Source: Christensenella sp. UBA3792 (GTDB lineage Bacteria > Bacillota > Clostridia > Christensenellales > CAG-138). Taken from it: DNA of 30,821 nucleotides. Every line of letters starts with the position of its first letter. Within the stretch, counting starts at the first letter, position 1. The position numbers and the translations under genes are program-made. Under the pieces are notes generated by a model. The model was not told where the DNA came from. It searched no databases and worked only from the letters and a program-made list of their open reading frames with translations. Positions 1 through 9,389 of this stretch are shown piece after piece. The stretch is taken from NCBI GenBank assembly GCA_002369195.1, contig DFEW01000002.1:39895-70715 (forward strand), in the 5' to 3' direction.

Positions 1-577
1 TGTTCATCATCTCGTTCTTGCGCGAGACGGGCTTGATAAAATCCGGATGCGTGTTGATGTAGTCGATCAGCTTGGGGGCATACTTGCTCATCTTGAAGAA
101 GTACGCTTCTTCCTTCGCGGGCTGCACCTCTCTGCCGCAGTCGGGGCACTTGCCGTCCTTGAGCTGCGAGGGCGTGAAGAACGATTCGCACGGCACACAG
201 TACATGCCTTCATAATAGCCCTTATAGATGTCGCCCTTGTCGTACATGTATTTGAAAATCTTCTGCACCTGCTTGACGTGATCTTCGTCGGTGGTGCGGA
301 TAAAGCGGTTGTACGACGTGCCGACAAGGTCCCACAGGCGCTTGATCTCGCCCGCGACGTTGTCGACGTATTCCTTCGGCGTGATGCCCGCCGCCTTGGC
401 CTTTTCCTCGATCTTCTGACCGTGCTCGTCCGTGCCGGTCTGCAGATAGACGTCGTAGCCCTCAAAGCGCTTGAAGCGCGCGATGCTGTCGGCGAGGATC
501 GCTTCGTAGGTGTTTCCGATGTGCGGCTTGCCCGATGCATAGGCGATCGCCGTGGTGATGTAATACTTCTGTCTCAT
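1..577 (-). CDS. metG: Methionyl-tRNA synthetase (N-terminal part, runs off left edge)
   Basis: Charges tRNA-Met with methionine in the cytosol. The visible 192 codons are the Rossmann catalytic N-terminus. The HIGH-type signature reads GKPHIGN near residue 18, followed by TGTDEHGQKIEEKA, a hallmark of MetRS. Two CxxC pairs (CVPC and CPDC, about residues 126-147) form the zinc knuckle that the Bacillus subtilis enzyme lacks. SRKNEMMN follows near the window edge. The start is the ATG at 577, preceded by GGAGAGAGG on the minus strand. The gene has its own promoter between it and the upstream DUF4003-like gene. The C-terminus, including the KMSKS loop, lies outside the window. Confidence 0.96.
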   Translation of the reverse strand, partial: MRQKYYITTAIAYASGKPHIGNTYEAILADSIARFKRFEGYDVYLQTGTDEHGQKIEEKAKAAGITPKEYVDNVAGEIKRLWDLVGTSYNRFIRTTDEDHVKQVQKIFKYMYDKGDIYKGYYEGMYCVPCESFFTPSQLKDGKCPDCGREVQPAKEEAYFFKMSKYAPKLIDYINTHPDFIKPVSRKNEMMN

Positions 578-603
578 AGTTCCCTCTCTCCTTAACGGTA
601 GAC

Positions 604-632
604 ATTGTACGGATTTTTGCCGGATTTGTCAA
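604..632 (-). promoter_or_regulatory. Sigma-A-type promoter for metG
   Basis: On the minus strand TTGACA (627-632) is followed after exactly 17 bp by TACAAT (604-609), about 27 bp before the metG start. This near-consensus pair sits in the short gap after the DUF4003-like gene. It suggests metG can be transcribed independently of the upstream wall operon. Confidence 0.8.
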
Positions 633-635
633 TGC

Positions 636-1622
636 TCAATGCGCGCTCGACGCCGCACTTGCCGACGCCGCGCTGCAGGCGACCATGGCGCAGAGCATCG
701 CCTGCTGTGCCGCGATCATCGCGATCGCGCTCTGCTGCGCCGTCGTGTTGGCCAGATGCGCGTCGCGCTCCGATGCGACAAGCATGGCGGCGTGCATCAT
801 GCGTGTTTTGCGGTCGTATCCGAACACGGTGCGATAGCCGCTCTGTCCGTGCAGGAACGCCGCGGTCTCGAGCATGTCGGACGCGATTGCTTCGACGGGC
901 GTATCGTCCGCCGCAAACGCCGCAAGCGCCGGAAGCTGCCATTCCCTGCCGTATCTGCCGCCTGCATCTGCGATCGCGTCGAAAAGCGCGATCATGCGTC
1001 CCGCCTTTTGCGCGGATGCGCCGTCGATCATCGCAAGCACATGCGATGCCGCCTGCATACCGTCGCTCTTCGGAAAGCGCGCGTCCAGCAGCCGGTAGCA
1101 TTCCTCCATGTCCGCGAACAGTTCGTCGTCGGAACGCGGGCTTTGCGCGAGAAGGACCGAGAATACGGCGTCCTCCTGTCCGGTCAGAAACGGATGCGCG
1201 CCGCGCATGCGCAGATACAGCGTCCTTGCGCGCGCCGCGATCGCCGCAACATCCGCATCAGAGGCGGAATCGGTCAGAAGCAGCGCCGCCAGTGCAAGAT
1301 ACTCGGAACGGAAAAAATGCTCGTCCAGCATCCGGTAGTTCGCCCTTGCGCGCTCCCACTGCGCCGCCGGATCGCCGCACAGCGCAAGCTTGCACGCGAG
1401 CGGCACGAAGACGCTGCCCCGAAAGTTCGAAAAGATGCCGGCTTCGCTCTTGATGAACCGCTTGCAGTCCCTGAGGCGCTCGATGTCGACGGGCGTGTTC
1501 GCCGTTACGTACAGGTTCGCGCCGACCGGAAAGCTGTACTCGCTCTCCATCGGGAACACGGACTTGACCGCTTCGCGCGCTTCCAAATACCGGACGATGC
1601 GCGTCTGCAGCTGTGAATTCAT
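636..1622 (-). CDS. DUF4003-like protein of unknown function
   Basis: A 328-residue soluble, largely helical protein with no signal peptide or catalytic motif that I can recognise. It resembles the DUF4003 family of Firmicutes (recalled, not searched). The C-terminus is very Ala/Ser-rich (ACSAASASAASSAH). The start is taken as ATG 1622, which overlaps the TGA of the upstream methyltransferase (ATGA) and has AGAAGGAGACGAC just before it. A longer open frame to 1676 exists but lies inside the upstream gene. The overlap implies translational coupling to the methyltransferase. No biochemical role can be assigned. Confidence 0.8.
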   Translation of the reverse strand: MNSQLQTRIVRYLEAREAVKSVFPMESEYSFPVGANLYVTANTPVDIERLRDCKRFIKSEAGIFSNFRGSVFVPLACKLALCGDPAAQWERARANYRMLDEHFFRSEYLALAALLLTDSASDADVAAIAARARTLYLRMRGAHPFLTGQEDAVFSVLLAQSPRSDDELFADMEECYRLLDARFPKSDGMQAASHVLAMIDGASAQKAGRMIALFDAIADAGGRYGREWQLPALAAFAADDTPVEAIASDMLETAAFLHGQSGYRTVFGYDRKTRMMHAAMLVASERDAHLANTTAQQSAIAMIAAQQAMLCAMVACSAASASAASSAH

Positions 1623-3052
1623 GTCGTCTCCTTCTGCGCCTTCGGCGCGTTCTGCCGTTCGATCGCAAACACCCACGGACTCAGGCCGCCTGCATAGGTG
1701 CGAAACTTTTCCTTCAGGGTCAGCCGCGCGTTCTCCTTCAGGAGCCGCTCGATCAGCTTTCCCTCGGTCGTATACAGCACGGCGACGCCGCCGTTTCTCA
1801 AAAGATTCGGCAGCCGCCGCATGAAGCGTTCGTAGAGCTGTTCGTTGTCGCGGTGCGACCCCACGCGCGAGCCGAACGGCATGTTGGACACGAGAAGATC
1901 CGCACCTTCGCGCGCCTCAAAGCGCAGGATGTCGCGGCAGACGAAGCGCGCCTTGCTGTACCCCGCTTTGGCATTGTCGCGCGCGATCGCGATCGCCGTT
2001 CCGCTCTTGTCCACGCCCAGCAGCGAACGGCAGTCCCTCTGTGCCTCCGCCGCAAACAGCAGCGAGCCGCTGCCGCAGAACGGATCGAACACCACGGGCC
2101 GCGGCGCGTCCGTCAGCGAAAGCGCGTAGCGCGTCAGCGTATGCGCGAGCGCCGGATGGATCGACGCGGGCAGCGTTCCCTTGCGCCACGGATAGCGCCG
2201 GTCCTCGACGTTCCAAAGCTTCCAGTAGAGATCGCAGACATCGTTGCGCGAATCGATGCGCAGTTCGCAGTCGTACGCCGACGGGTTGTTGCGCCCGTCG
2301 AGCATCGATTTGAGCTTTTCGATGAACCCGCTGCGATCCTTCAGGTATCCGCGCACCTCGATGCGGTAGCTCGCGCCGATGCAGGTTTTGACCGCGTTTG
2401 CGATCGATCGCGGGTCCATCGGCACCTCGTATGCGATCGGCAGCAGCGCTTCGACCATGCCGTTCGCGCAATATACCCTGCCGATCTCGGCGGTTTTGAT
2501 GCGCACCGTATCGCCCTGTACCGCGCCGAAAAAGCCGAGCGTTTTGAGCTCGTCCGCCAGCTGCTTTGCGAAGCCGTGCGGCGCGACGCAGCAGATCTCG
2601 TACGGACGCGGGAGTGCTTCGATCCGCCGTTCGTCGACGGTCTCGAACCGCTGCATCGCCTTTTCATACGCGATCGTGATTTCGGCGATATGCTTGTCCG
2701 TCTCCTCCGATTCGGAGATCGGAATCCGGTACGCTTCGAGCACGTCCTTCGCGCCGAGCTTTCCGAGCGACAGCAGGATGCTCGGCACGGCGAAGAGCGT
2801 CTGCTCCGTTTCGACCGCGCGCCGCAGGATCGGAAGGTCCCGCTCGTTGCCGAGCGCGCCGATCAGCCGGTACAGGTTCTTTCGCACCTTCGGCTGCTCG
2901 CTTTGCGACAGCAAAGAAAGGACCGCGCGATCCGAGAGCCGGCTCTCGATCTCTGCGCGTCCCTGTTTCGTCTTTGCAAACACGCACAGCGCGGAAAGCG
3001 CTTCCGCCGCGTGTTCGCCTTGCAGTTCATCGACCCAATGTGCGATTGTCAT
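1619..3052 (-). CDS. THUMP-type class I RNA methyltransferase
   Basis: Predicted SAM-dependent rRNA/tRNA guanine N2-type methyltransferase of 477 residues. Residues 1-145 look like HEAT-type helical repeats. Residues 150-285 resemble the THUMP/ferredoxin-like RNA-binding region of RlmL/Trm14 proteins. A Rossmann methyltransferase fold follows, with motif I DPFCGSGSLL (323-332), an acidic GVDKS turn near 346, and motif IV SNMPFG (389-394), a variant of the usual NPPY/NLPFG. The ATG at 3052 overlaps the murG stop, and the TGA overlaps the next start, so the gene is translationally coupled on both sides. The N-terminal HEAT-like extension is unusual for RlmL-type enzymes. The exact target nucleotide cannot be read from sequence. 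Confidence 0.82.
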   Translation of the reverse strand: MTIAHWVDELQGEHAAEALSALCVFAKTKQGRAEIESRLSDRAVLSLLSQSEQPKVRKNLYRLIGALGNERDLPILRRAVETEQTLFAVPSILLSLGKLGAKDVLEAYRIPISESEETDKHIAEITIAYEKAMQRFETVDERRIEALPRPYEICCVAPHGFAKQLADELKTLGFFGAVQGDTVRIKTAEIGRVYCANGMVEALLPIAYEVPMDPRSIANAVKTCIGASYRIEVRGYLKDRSGFIEKLKSMLDGRNNPSAYDCELRIDSRNDVCDLYWKLWNVEDRRYPWRKGTLPASIHPALAHTLTRYALSLTDAPRPVVFDPFCGSGSLLFAAEAQRDCRSLLGVDKSGTAIAIARDNAKAGYSKARFVCRDILRFEAREGADLLVSNMPFGSRVGSHRDNEQLYERFMRRLPNLLRNGGVAVLYTTEGKLIERLLKENARLTLKEKFRTYAGGLSPWVFAIERQNAPKAQKETT

Positions 3053-4116
3053 CGGTTCGCCGCTTCCCGAATGAGCGCCAAGATCGCTTCGGTCCCGTCC
3101 ACACCCTTCGCGGATTCCATCGTTTTGATATAGGTTTCGCGCTCGCGATAGAGCGCAAGCAGTTCGTTCGTGATCGATTCGGCATTGACTTCGTCCGCAA
3201 ACAGCACCTTCGCGAAGCCCTTCGCCTTGAAATACTTCGCGTTCAGCTCCTGGTCTCCGCGCGTGGAGGCGCCGGACAGCGGCAGCAGCAGCATCGGCTT
3301 ATGCAGCGCAAGCAGCTCGAACACCGCGTTCGCGCCCGCGCGCGAGCATACGACGTCCGCCAGCGCGAACAGGTCCGCCATCTGCTCACGGATATAGTCG
3401 TACTGCACGTATCCGTCCGCCTTGACCGATTCGTCGACCTTGCCTTTGCCGCAAAGATGCACCACGTCGAAGGTCTCGAGCAGCTTCGGCAGCGCCGCGC
3501 GCACCGCGACGTTGACCGATTCCGCGCCGAGACTGCCGCCCGTCACCAGCAGCACGGGCTTGGTTCCCGAAAGTCCGGTGAACGCAAGCGCCTTTTCGCG
3601 CGAGCCGGTGTAGAGTTCGGGACGGATCGGCGTACCGGTATGCACGCCCTTGCCTCCCTTGACGTACTTGACCGTATCCTCGAACGTGACGAGCACGCGA
3701 TCCGCATAGAACGCATCGATCTTGTTGGCAAGACCCGGCGTATAATCCGATTCGTGCGTCAGGATCGGGCACTTGCCCTTCGCCGCCGCAACGACCGGCA
3801 CCGAAACGTAGCCGCCCTTGCTGAACACCACGTCCGGCTTCAGCTGCCGGATCAGCCGCTTTGCCTGTTCATAGCCCTTCTGCACATGGATCGGCGCGGT
3901 CAGCGTCTTGACGCTGAGATAGCGGCGAAGCTTGTCGGAGTCGATTTCGTGATAGGTCACGCCGTCGACTGCTTCGACCAGCGCCTTTTCCATGCCGTTC
4001 GTGCCGATATAGTGAATCTCCCATTCCGCGCGGTCCAGCTTTGCGATCAATGCAAGGTTCGGCGTGACGTGTCCCGCCGTGCCGCCGCCGGTAAAGACGA
4101 TCGTTTTCTTTTTCAT
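3049..4116 (-). CDS. murG: UDP-GlcNAc:undecaprenyl-PP-MurNAc-pentapeptide transferase MurG
   Basis: A 355-residue GT28-family glycosyltransferase that converts lipid I to lipid II at the inner face of the membrane. The N-terminal glycine-rich loop reads GGGTAGHVTPNLAL (residues 10-23). The second domain has GGSLGAESVN near residue 193. The C-terminal acceptor/UDP-GlcNAc region reads SRAGANAVFELLALHKP and then DQELNA, matching the MurG RSGA...E...DQ..NA pattern. Length equals the E. coli enzyme. The RBS is GAGGGGG before ATG 4116. It lies 40 bp downstream of the PBP gene rather than in a classical dcw cluster, and it overlaps the methyltransferase by 4 bp. Confidence 0.95.
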   Translation of the reverse strand: MKKKTIVFTGGGTAGHVTPNLALIAKLDRAEWEIHYIGTNGMEKALVEAVDGVTYHEIDSDKLRRYLSVKTLTAPIHVQKGYEQAKRLIRQLKPDVVFSKGGYVSVPVVAAAKGKCPILTHESDYTPGLANKIDAFYADRVLVTFEDTVKYVKGGKGVHTGTPIRPELYTGSREKALAFTGLSGTKPVLLVTGGSLGAESVNVAVRAALPKLLETFDVVHLCGKGKVDESVKADGYVQYDYIREQMADLFALADVVCSRAGANAVFELLALHKPMLLLPLSGASTRGDQELNAKYFKAKGFAKVLFADEVNAESITNELLALYRERETYIKTMESAKGVDGTEAILALIREAANR

Positions 4117-4156
4117 GTTGTTCCCCCTCGTTTCATCCTATCCGCTTTCGCGCCGA

Positions 4157-6577
4157 TCAATTCGCGGTTGTTGTACTTCCGCTGCCGCCGGAAATGCAGG
4201 TTTCGACCGTGCCTGGCTTGGTCAGGTCGTCGTCCTTCAAAAGCGCGCGTCCGATCAGGAACTTCATCTGCGCGTATTCCTCCGGCAGATTGCTCATGTC
4301 GAGCTCCAGCATGACGAGCACGAGGCGCTCGTTCTCGGGCGCAACGTCGCTGCCGTCGCGGTTCGTTTCGCGGAAGCCGATGAACCATGCAAGTTCCTTG
4401 TCCGCCTGCGTCTTGGCGTCCGTCTTGTTACCGATCTCGGCGGTGCCCGTCTTGCCTGCGATCACGTAGCTGCGCACGCCGAGCGTACGCGCCGTGCCGC
4501 CGTGGTCCTCGCGGCAGACGCCGATCATCATCTGCGTCAGATCGTCCGCGTTCTTCGAAGAGCACATGGTCTTCCAGACCTTGCTGCTCTCGTGCTTGTA
4601 GGTCTCGCTGTAGTCGTTTCCCTCCGCCTGCCAGATCGAATCGACAACGTATGGCACCGGCGCCTTGCCGTCGTTGCGGAACGACGCGATGTAGCACGCC
4701 ATCTGCAGCGGCGTCACAAGCAGCTCGCCCTGTCCGTATCCGGTCATCGCGAGCAGGGAGTACGTCTCGCTGCTCTCCCCATTCTTGATCTGCGAACGCT
4801 GCGTCGGCAGATCGAACGGCACGTATTCGCCCATGCCGATGAACGAGAGGAAGTCCTTATACTTGTCCCAGCCCATCATGAGCGCCGACCACGCGAAGAA
4901 GATGTTGTCGGAGTCGATGATGCTCGATTCCATGTTCATCGGCGTATGCCGGCGCGACGTGCCCGTTCGGGTGATCTCGTCGATGCCGGTGTACGCGTAT
5001 TCGCTCTTTTTGACATTCCAGGCGTCCTTGTAGCCGGACGAGGTCTTGTACACGCCGTTGTGGATGTCCTCCGCGTACGGGAAGATGGTTTCCGTCGTCA
5101 GCGTGTGCGTTTCGAGCGCGGCGATCGCCGTCATCGGCTTGAACGTCGATCCCGGCGCGTAGAGACCCTGAATCGCGCGGTTCAACATCGGGGTCTGCGG
5201 GTCCTTGTCGAGCGCCATGAACGCGTCGGTTCCGACGGTGCCTCGGCTGAACGCCTCGACGTCGTAGTCCGGGAACGAGTACATCGCCTGAATCGCGCCG
5301 GTGCGCGGGTTCATGATCAGCACGGTGCCGGAGATACCCTCGTCATAGACGATCGTCTTGACGACCTCCTCGACGCGCTGCTGCAGGCGGATGTCGAGCG
5401 TTAATCGGATGTCCTGTCCGTCCTTTGCGGGAATGTTGTACAGCGTCTGGCGGTTCGAACCGTCGATGCCCTGAATGTACGCGAAGCCGCCCTTTTCGCC
5501 GCGCAGCTGTTCCTCGTACTGCTTTTCGATGCCCGCGTATCCGAGCCAGCTGTCCTTCTGGTAGACCGAGTTGCTGTCGTCTTCGACCTCGAAGACATGG
5601 TTGTTCGTCGGGTCCGTGACGCCGAGCGTGATGTTGACGATGTCCGTGATCGCCGCGTTTCTGCGGTTGATCATGTCGATGCGGCGCCAGTCCTCCTTCC
5701 ACATGACCGCCGCGAAGCCGAGCAGATGGCATGCGGAGCGGCCGTACGGATACTGACGGAAGCGGGTCGACGTCAAGCTCGCGCTGTTGTCGACGCCCAC
5801 GCCGGTGATCGAAAGGAACCGTTCCTCAAGCGCGCTGTCCATCTGGTCCGGATAGAGCTTCGCGATGACCGCCGAGGAGTTCTTGCTGTACACCGCTTCG
5901 CGGATACGCTTCTGGAAGTCCGCGGCGTCCTCGCCGTTGACGCGGATCTGCGGAATCGCCATCAGCGCCTGAATGACCTGATCCTTCTTGTCCGCCGGGA
6001 TCCGGTTCGGAACGCAGAAGATCGTGACCGGCGCGAGGTTCTTAACGAGCAGTTCGCCTTCCGCGTCGAAAATCTCGCCGCGCTTGGGGTAGTTGATGCC
6101 GATCAGCAGCTTGTCGCCCCACTGCATCGTCGGGAAGATCAGCGCCGGCGTCCACACGATGCCCCACTTACCGTTCTCGAAGCGCGCGTTGATCGTGTAG
6201 TTGTTGGTCATCTCGCCGAGCGCCTTGGTGTGGTAGGTCATCGTAAAATCGATCGAGCTGGTGATCGACGCGTCGGAGATGTTGCCGATCGTATAGCTGA
6301 TGTCGGACAGACCGACCGCGTTGAAGATCTGCGTGTACTTGTCCGAAAACTCCTTGGCGGAGATCATCGGATCGCCCGCCTTGGTCTCGCTGCCGGTCGT
6401 GTTCTTGACCGAAGGCGACAGAAGATCGTATGCAGCGCCGTAGCTGCCCTCGCAGATGTATTCCAAAAATGCACGGCACACCTCGCTGCCGTTTCCGTGC
6501 GAGGCGGAACAGCCGAGCGGTGCGAGCACCGTCAGCGCCATACATAGAATCAATATCAGGGAAATGCTTTTCTTCAC
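4157..6577 (-). CDS. Class B penicillin-binding protein, PbpC/MecA-like lipoprotein
   Basis: DD-transpeptidase acting outside the membrane, 806 residues if started at GTG 6577. The N-terminal leader ends in a lipobox (APLGC, Cys23), as in B. subtilis PbpC, so it is probably lipid-anchored rather than spanning the membrane. A MecA_N/NTF2-like domain follows (about 30-150), then the PBP dimerisation region. The transpeptidase domain has STFK (Ser477, Lys480), SDN (556-558) and KTGTAE (709-714), all three active-site motifs intact. GTG 6577 is preferred over ATG 6595 because GGAG lies 7 nt before it, while the ATG has no RBS and almost touches the predicted transcription start. It heads the minus-strand operon with murG. 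Confidence 0.9.
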   Translation of the reverse strand: MKKSISLILILCMALTVLAPLGCSASHGNGSEVCRAFLEYICEGSYGAAYDLLSPSVKNTTGSETKAGDPMISAKEFSDKYTQIFNAVGLSDISYTIGNISDASITSSIDFTMTYHTKALGEMTNNYTINARFENGKWGIVWTPALIFPTMQWGDKLLIGINYPKRGEIFDAEGELLVKNLAPVTIFCVPNRIPADKKDQVIQALMAIPQIRVNGEDAADFQKRIREAVYSKNSSAVIAKLYPDQMDSALEERFLSITGVGVDNSASLTSTRFRQYPYGRSACHLLGFAAVMWKEDWRRIDMINRRNAAITDIVNITLGVTDPTNNHVFEVEDDSNSVYQKDSWLGYAGIEKQYEEQLRGEKGGFAYIQGIDGSNRQTLYNIPAKDGQDIRLTLDIRLQQRVEEVVKTIVYDEGISGTVLIMNPRTGAIQAMYSFPDYDVEAFSRGTVGTDAFMALDKDPQTPMLNRAIQGLYAPGSTFKPMTAIAALETHTLTTETIFPYAEDIHNGVYKTSSGYKDAWNVKKSEYAYTGIDEITRTGTSRRHTPMNMESSIIDSDNIFFAWSALMMGWDKYKDFLSFIGMGEYVPFDLPTQRSQIKNGESSETYSLLAMTGYGQGELLVTPLQMACYIASFRNDGKAPVPYVVDSIWQAEGNDYSETYKHESSKVWKTMCSSKNADDLTQMMIGVCREDHGGTARTLGVRSYVIAGKTGTAEIGNKTDAKTQADKELAWFIGFRETNRDGSDVAPENERLVLVMLELDMSNLPEEYAQMKFLIGRALLKDDDLTKPGTVETCISGGSGSTTTAN

Positions 6578-6610
6578 ATGAATACTCCGGGTCATAAATT
6601 TCCGTTTATC

Positions 6611-6639
6611 ATTATAACAGAAGGTTCGCAATTTGTATC
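6611..6639 (-). promoter_or_regulatory. Promoter for PBP-murG operon
   Basis: A perfect -10 TATAAT (6611-6616, minus strand) sits 17 bp from a weak -35 GATACA (6634-6639). The inferred transcription start near 6604 leaves only about 27 nt before the GTG start at 6577. This supports GTG over the upstream ATG. Confidence 0.65.
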
Positions 6640-6702
6640 GGTTTTTTTCCAACGTTTTCAAAAAAAACAATATTATGACGCATTTGGGGCATACGCTGTA
6701 CC

Positions 6703-7290
6703 ATGAATGCCGTTTTTTCGATCCTTCTCTGCGTTTCCGCCGCCGTCCTGATCGTGCGCGGCGACGGGGATGCGCTGCTTGCCTCGCTCACCGCCGGCGC
6801 GGGCGACGCCGTGTCCGCCTGCCTTTCGATGAGCGCGGCGTATCTCGTCTGGATGGGACTGTTGAACGTGATGCGGCAGGCAGGACTGATGCGCATGCTT
6901 TCGCGGCTGCTGCGTCCCGTGCTGCGCCTGCTGTTCCCGAACGCGAACGACGCGCAGGAGGCGATCTCCCTGAACCTCGCTGCAAACATGCTCGGCATGG
7001 GAAACGCCGCCACGCCCTACGGCATCGAGGCGATGCGGCGCTTGAACGCGTCGAACCCGCATCCCGGCACGGCGACCGACGAAATGTGCGTGCTGATCGC
7101 CGTCAACGCCTCGTGTCTCGAGCTGTTCCCCGCCTCGCTCGTCGCCCTGCGGCAGAGCTGCGGCTCGCTGCGCCCGACCGCGGTCGTGCTGCCGACGTTG
7201 CTCAGTTCCCTTCTTGCGAGTGCCGCCGCCGTCGTGCTGTGCCTCGTCTGCATCCGTCCATGCCGATCGCGATCTTCGTCCTGCTGCTGA
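6703..7290 (+). CDS. spmA: Spore maturation protein A
   Basis: A 195-residue multi-pass membrane protein of the Gate/nucleoside-recognition family. In B. subtilis SpmA and SpmB act in forespore core dehydration and heat resistance. Family-typical segments include YLVWMGLLNVMRQAG and LNLAANMLGMGNAATPYGI, with LIAVNASCLELFPASL near residue 130. Length is essentially that of the B. subtilis protein (196). The C-terminus overlaps spmB by 31 bp in another frame. The RBS is weak: a GGGG lies about 13 nt upstream, so the start is less certain than for neighbouring genes. It diverges from the PBP operon. Confidence 0.92.
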   Translation: MNAVFSILLCVSAAVLIVRGDGDALLASLTAGAGDAVSACLSMSAAYLVWMGLLNVMRQAGLMRMLSRLLRPVLRLLFPNANDAQEAISLNLAANMLGMGNAATPYGIEAMRRLNASNPHPGTATDEMCVLIAVNASCLELFPASLVALRQSCGSLRPTAVVLPTLLSSLLASAAAVVLCLVCIRPCRSRSSSCC

Positions 7291-7769
7291 TCCTGTACGC
7301 CGCAATCCGCCGCGTACCGGTGTTTTCCGCGTTCGTGCAAGGCGCGTCCGACGCGCTGCCGCTGCTTTTGAAGCTGCTTCCGACGCTCGCGGCGTTTTCG
7401 ATGGCGCTGCGCCTGTTCGCGGACAGCGGCGCGCAAACCTTGCTGACCGATGCGCTCGCGCCGGTCTCGGCCGCTTTGGGCGTGGACGCGCGTCTGCTCC
7501 CGCTTCTGGCGGTGCGTCCGTTTTCGGGAAGCGCGGCGCACGCGGTGCTGCTCGATCTGTACGGACGCTTCGGCGCGGACGCGCCGGTGTCGCTGCGCGC
7601 GAGCGTACTGCTCGGCTCTTCGGAAACAGTGTTTTATACCGTGGCGCTGTATTTCGGCGCGGTCGGCGTCAAGCGGACGCGGTTCTGCATTCCCGTTGCG
7701 CTGGTTTCGATGCTCGTTTCGGTCGTGTCCGGTCTGCTGCTGTGCACGGTTTTCTTCGGCGCCGATTGA
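7260..7769 (+). CDS. spmB: Spore maturation protein B
   Basis: A 169-residue membrane protein, partner of SpmA. Hydrophobic helices alternate with the motifs [16 protein letters not shown] and [16 protein letters not shown], both characteristic of SpmB Gate domains. The start is ATG 7260, inside the end of spmA (31 bp overlap), implying translational coupling. The frame remains open far upstream, but that part is the shadow of spmA. The stop overlaps the -35 of the next promoter, so transcription of the following ATPase gene is likely separate from sporulation control. Confidence 0.92.
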   Translation: MPIAIFVLLLILYAAIRRVPVFSAFVQGASDALPLLLKLLPTLAAFSMALRLFADSGAQTLLTDALAPVSAALGVDARLLPLLAVRPFSGSAAHAVLLDLYGRFGADAPVSLRASVLLGSSETVFYTVALYFGAVGVKRTRFCIPVALVSMLVSVVSGLLLCTVFFGAD

Positions 7770-7794
7770 CTTTTTTTCACCGTACTGGTATGAT
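7766..7794 (+). promoter_or_regulatory. Promoter for the HerA-like ATPase gene
   Basis: TTGACT (7766-7771), 17-bp spacer, TATGAT (7789-7794), with a TGG triplet giving an extended -10. It overlaps the spmB stop codon and lies about 30 bp before the ATG at 7825. Confidence 0.8.
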
Positions 7795-7824
7795 GAACAA
7801 AAGAATTCTGATCCGGAGGCAACT

Positions 7825-9372
7825 ATGCGCATTGAGAACCGAATCCTCGTCGGCAAGGGCGAGACGGAAGCCGCGATTCTGCCGCAGATGGCCAATCGCC
7901 ACGGCATGATCGCCGGCGCTACCGGCACGGGCAAGACGATCACCCTGAAGGTCATGGCGGAATCGTTCTCCGACCTCGGCGTTCCCGTGTTTTTGGCGGA
8001 CGTCAAAGGCGACCTGTCCGGCTGCTGCAAGAGCGGCGAAATGAACGACAAGATCGCGCAGCGCCTGCAGAGCGTCGGCATCGACCCCGAAACGTTCCGC
8101 ATGCAGCGCTACCCTGTGCGCTTCTGGGACGTGTACGGCGAGGGCGGACATCCTGTTCGCACGACCGTTTCCGACTTCGGCGCCGAACTGCTGTCGCGCC
8201 TTTTGAACCTCACCGATGTGCAGAAGGGCGTGCTTTCGATCGCGTTCCGCGTCGCCGACGACAACGGCTGGCTGCTGCTCGACCTTAAGGACCTTCGCGC
8301 GATGGTCGCGTACATCACCGAGCATGCGGCGGAGCTCTTGAACGAGTACGGCAATATCTCCAAGCAGTCGGCGGGCGCGATCCAGCGCGCGCTGCTGGAG
8401 CTGGAGGACGCGGGCGGCAATCTGTTTTTCGGCGAACCGGCGATCGACCTACACGACTGGATGCAGACCGACGAGAACGGACGCGGCTATATCAACATCT
8501 TCCATTGCGCGCGGCTCTATCAAAGCCCGCTGCTGTATTCGACCTTCATGCTCTGGCTGCTCGCCGAGCTGTTCGAGGAGCTGCCGGAGATCGGTGATCC
8601 CGAAAAGCCGAAGCTCGTATTCTTCTTCGACGAAGCGCATCTGCTGTTCTCGGATGCGAAAAAGCCGCTGCGCGACAAGGTCGAGCAGGTCGTGAAGCTG
8701 ATCCGCTCCAAGGGCGTCGGCGTATACTTCATCTCCCAGCAGCCGAGCGATCTGCCCGATCCGGTGCTTGCGCAGCTCGGCAACCGCGTGCAGCACGCCC
8801 TGCGCGCCTATACACCCGCCGAGCAGAAGGCGATCCGCGTTGCGGCGCAGACGTTCCGCGCGAACCCGAACTTCTCCACCGAGGAGGCGATCACCCAGCT
8901 CGGCACCGGCGAAGCGCTCGTCTCGTTTCTCGACGAAAAGGGTCGTCCCTCCGTCGTGGAGCGCTGCACGATCCTGCCGCCGCAGTCGATGATTGGCGCG
9001 ATCGACGACGAGCGCAGAAAGAGCGAGATCATGGCGGACACGCTCTACGGCAAGTATGACGACGCGGTCGACAACGAATCCGCATACGAGATCCTGACCG
9101 CGCAGAACAAAAAGGCCGCCGAAGAGAAGGCGGAGGCCGCCGCGAAGGAGGCCGAAGCGAAGGAGCAGGAAAAGGCCGCCAAGGAACAGGAAAAGGCGGA
9201 AAAGGAAGCCGCCAAAGCCAAGGAAAAAGCCGAAAGGGAAAAGGCGCAGAAGCGCAAAAAGACGACAGCGGCGATCGGCAAGGTCGCAACTTCCGCCGCC
9301 AACACGATCGGCCGCGAAGCCGGACGGTCGCTGTACCGCGGCGTACTCGGCATTCTGAAAAAGCTGTTTTAA
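7825..9372 (+). CDS. HerA-like ATPase of the DUF853 family
   Basis: A 515-residue FtsK/HerA-superfamily ATPase, homologous in layout to E. coli YjgR. Walker A is GATGTGKT (about residues 31-38) and Walker B is LVFFFDEAH near 267-275. [19 protein letters not shown] provides the sensor/arginine region. The C-terminus has a charged coiled coil rich in Ala, Glu and Lys (about 425-475) and then [12 protein letters not shown], a typical family ending. RBS CGGAGG (7814-7819) precedes ATG 7825. HerA proteins proper pump DNA with NurA, but no nurA is nearby, and the role of the DUF853 branch is not established. It is cytosolic. Confidence 0.88.
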   Translation: MRIENRILVGKGETEAAILPQMANRHGMIAGATGTGKTITLKVMAESFSDLGVPVFLADVKGDLSGCCKSGEMNDKIAQRLQSVGIDPETFRMQRYPVRFWDVYGEGGHPVRTTVSDFGAELLSRLLNLTDVQKGVLSIAFRVADDNGWLLLDLKDLRAMVAYITEHAAELLNEYGNISKQSAGAIQRALLELEDAGGNLFFGEPAIDLHDWMQTDENGRGYINIFHCARLYQSPLLYSTFMLWLLAELFEELPEIGDPEKPKLVFFFDEAHLLFSDAKKPLRDKVEQVVKLIRSKGVGVYFISQQPSDLPDPVLAQLGNRVQHALRAYTPAEQKAIRVAAQTFRANPNFSTEEAITQLGTGEALVSFLDEKGRPSVVERCTILPPQSMIGAIDDERRKSEIMADTLYGKYDDAVDNESAYEILTAQNKKAAEEKAEAAAKEAEAKEQEKAAKEQEKAEKEAAKAKEKAEREKAQKRKKTTAAIGKVATSAANTIGREAGRSLYRGVLGILKKLF

Positions 9373-9389
9373 CGGAAAAGGAGGAGGAC

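Noticed and set aside
6640..6703. Possible sigma-G type promoter (CAATA-N17-CATACGC) before spmA
   Set aside because: It fits loosely, and sporulation regulon logic makes it attractive, but the match is too weak to annotate.
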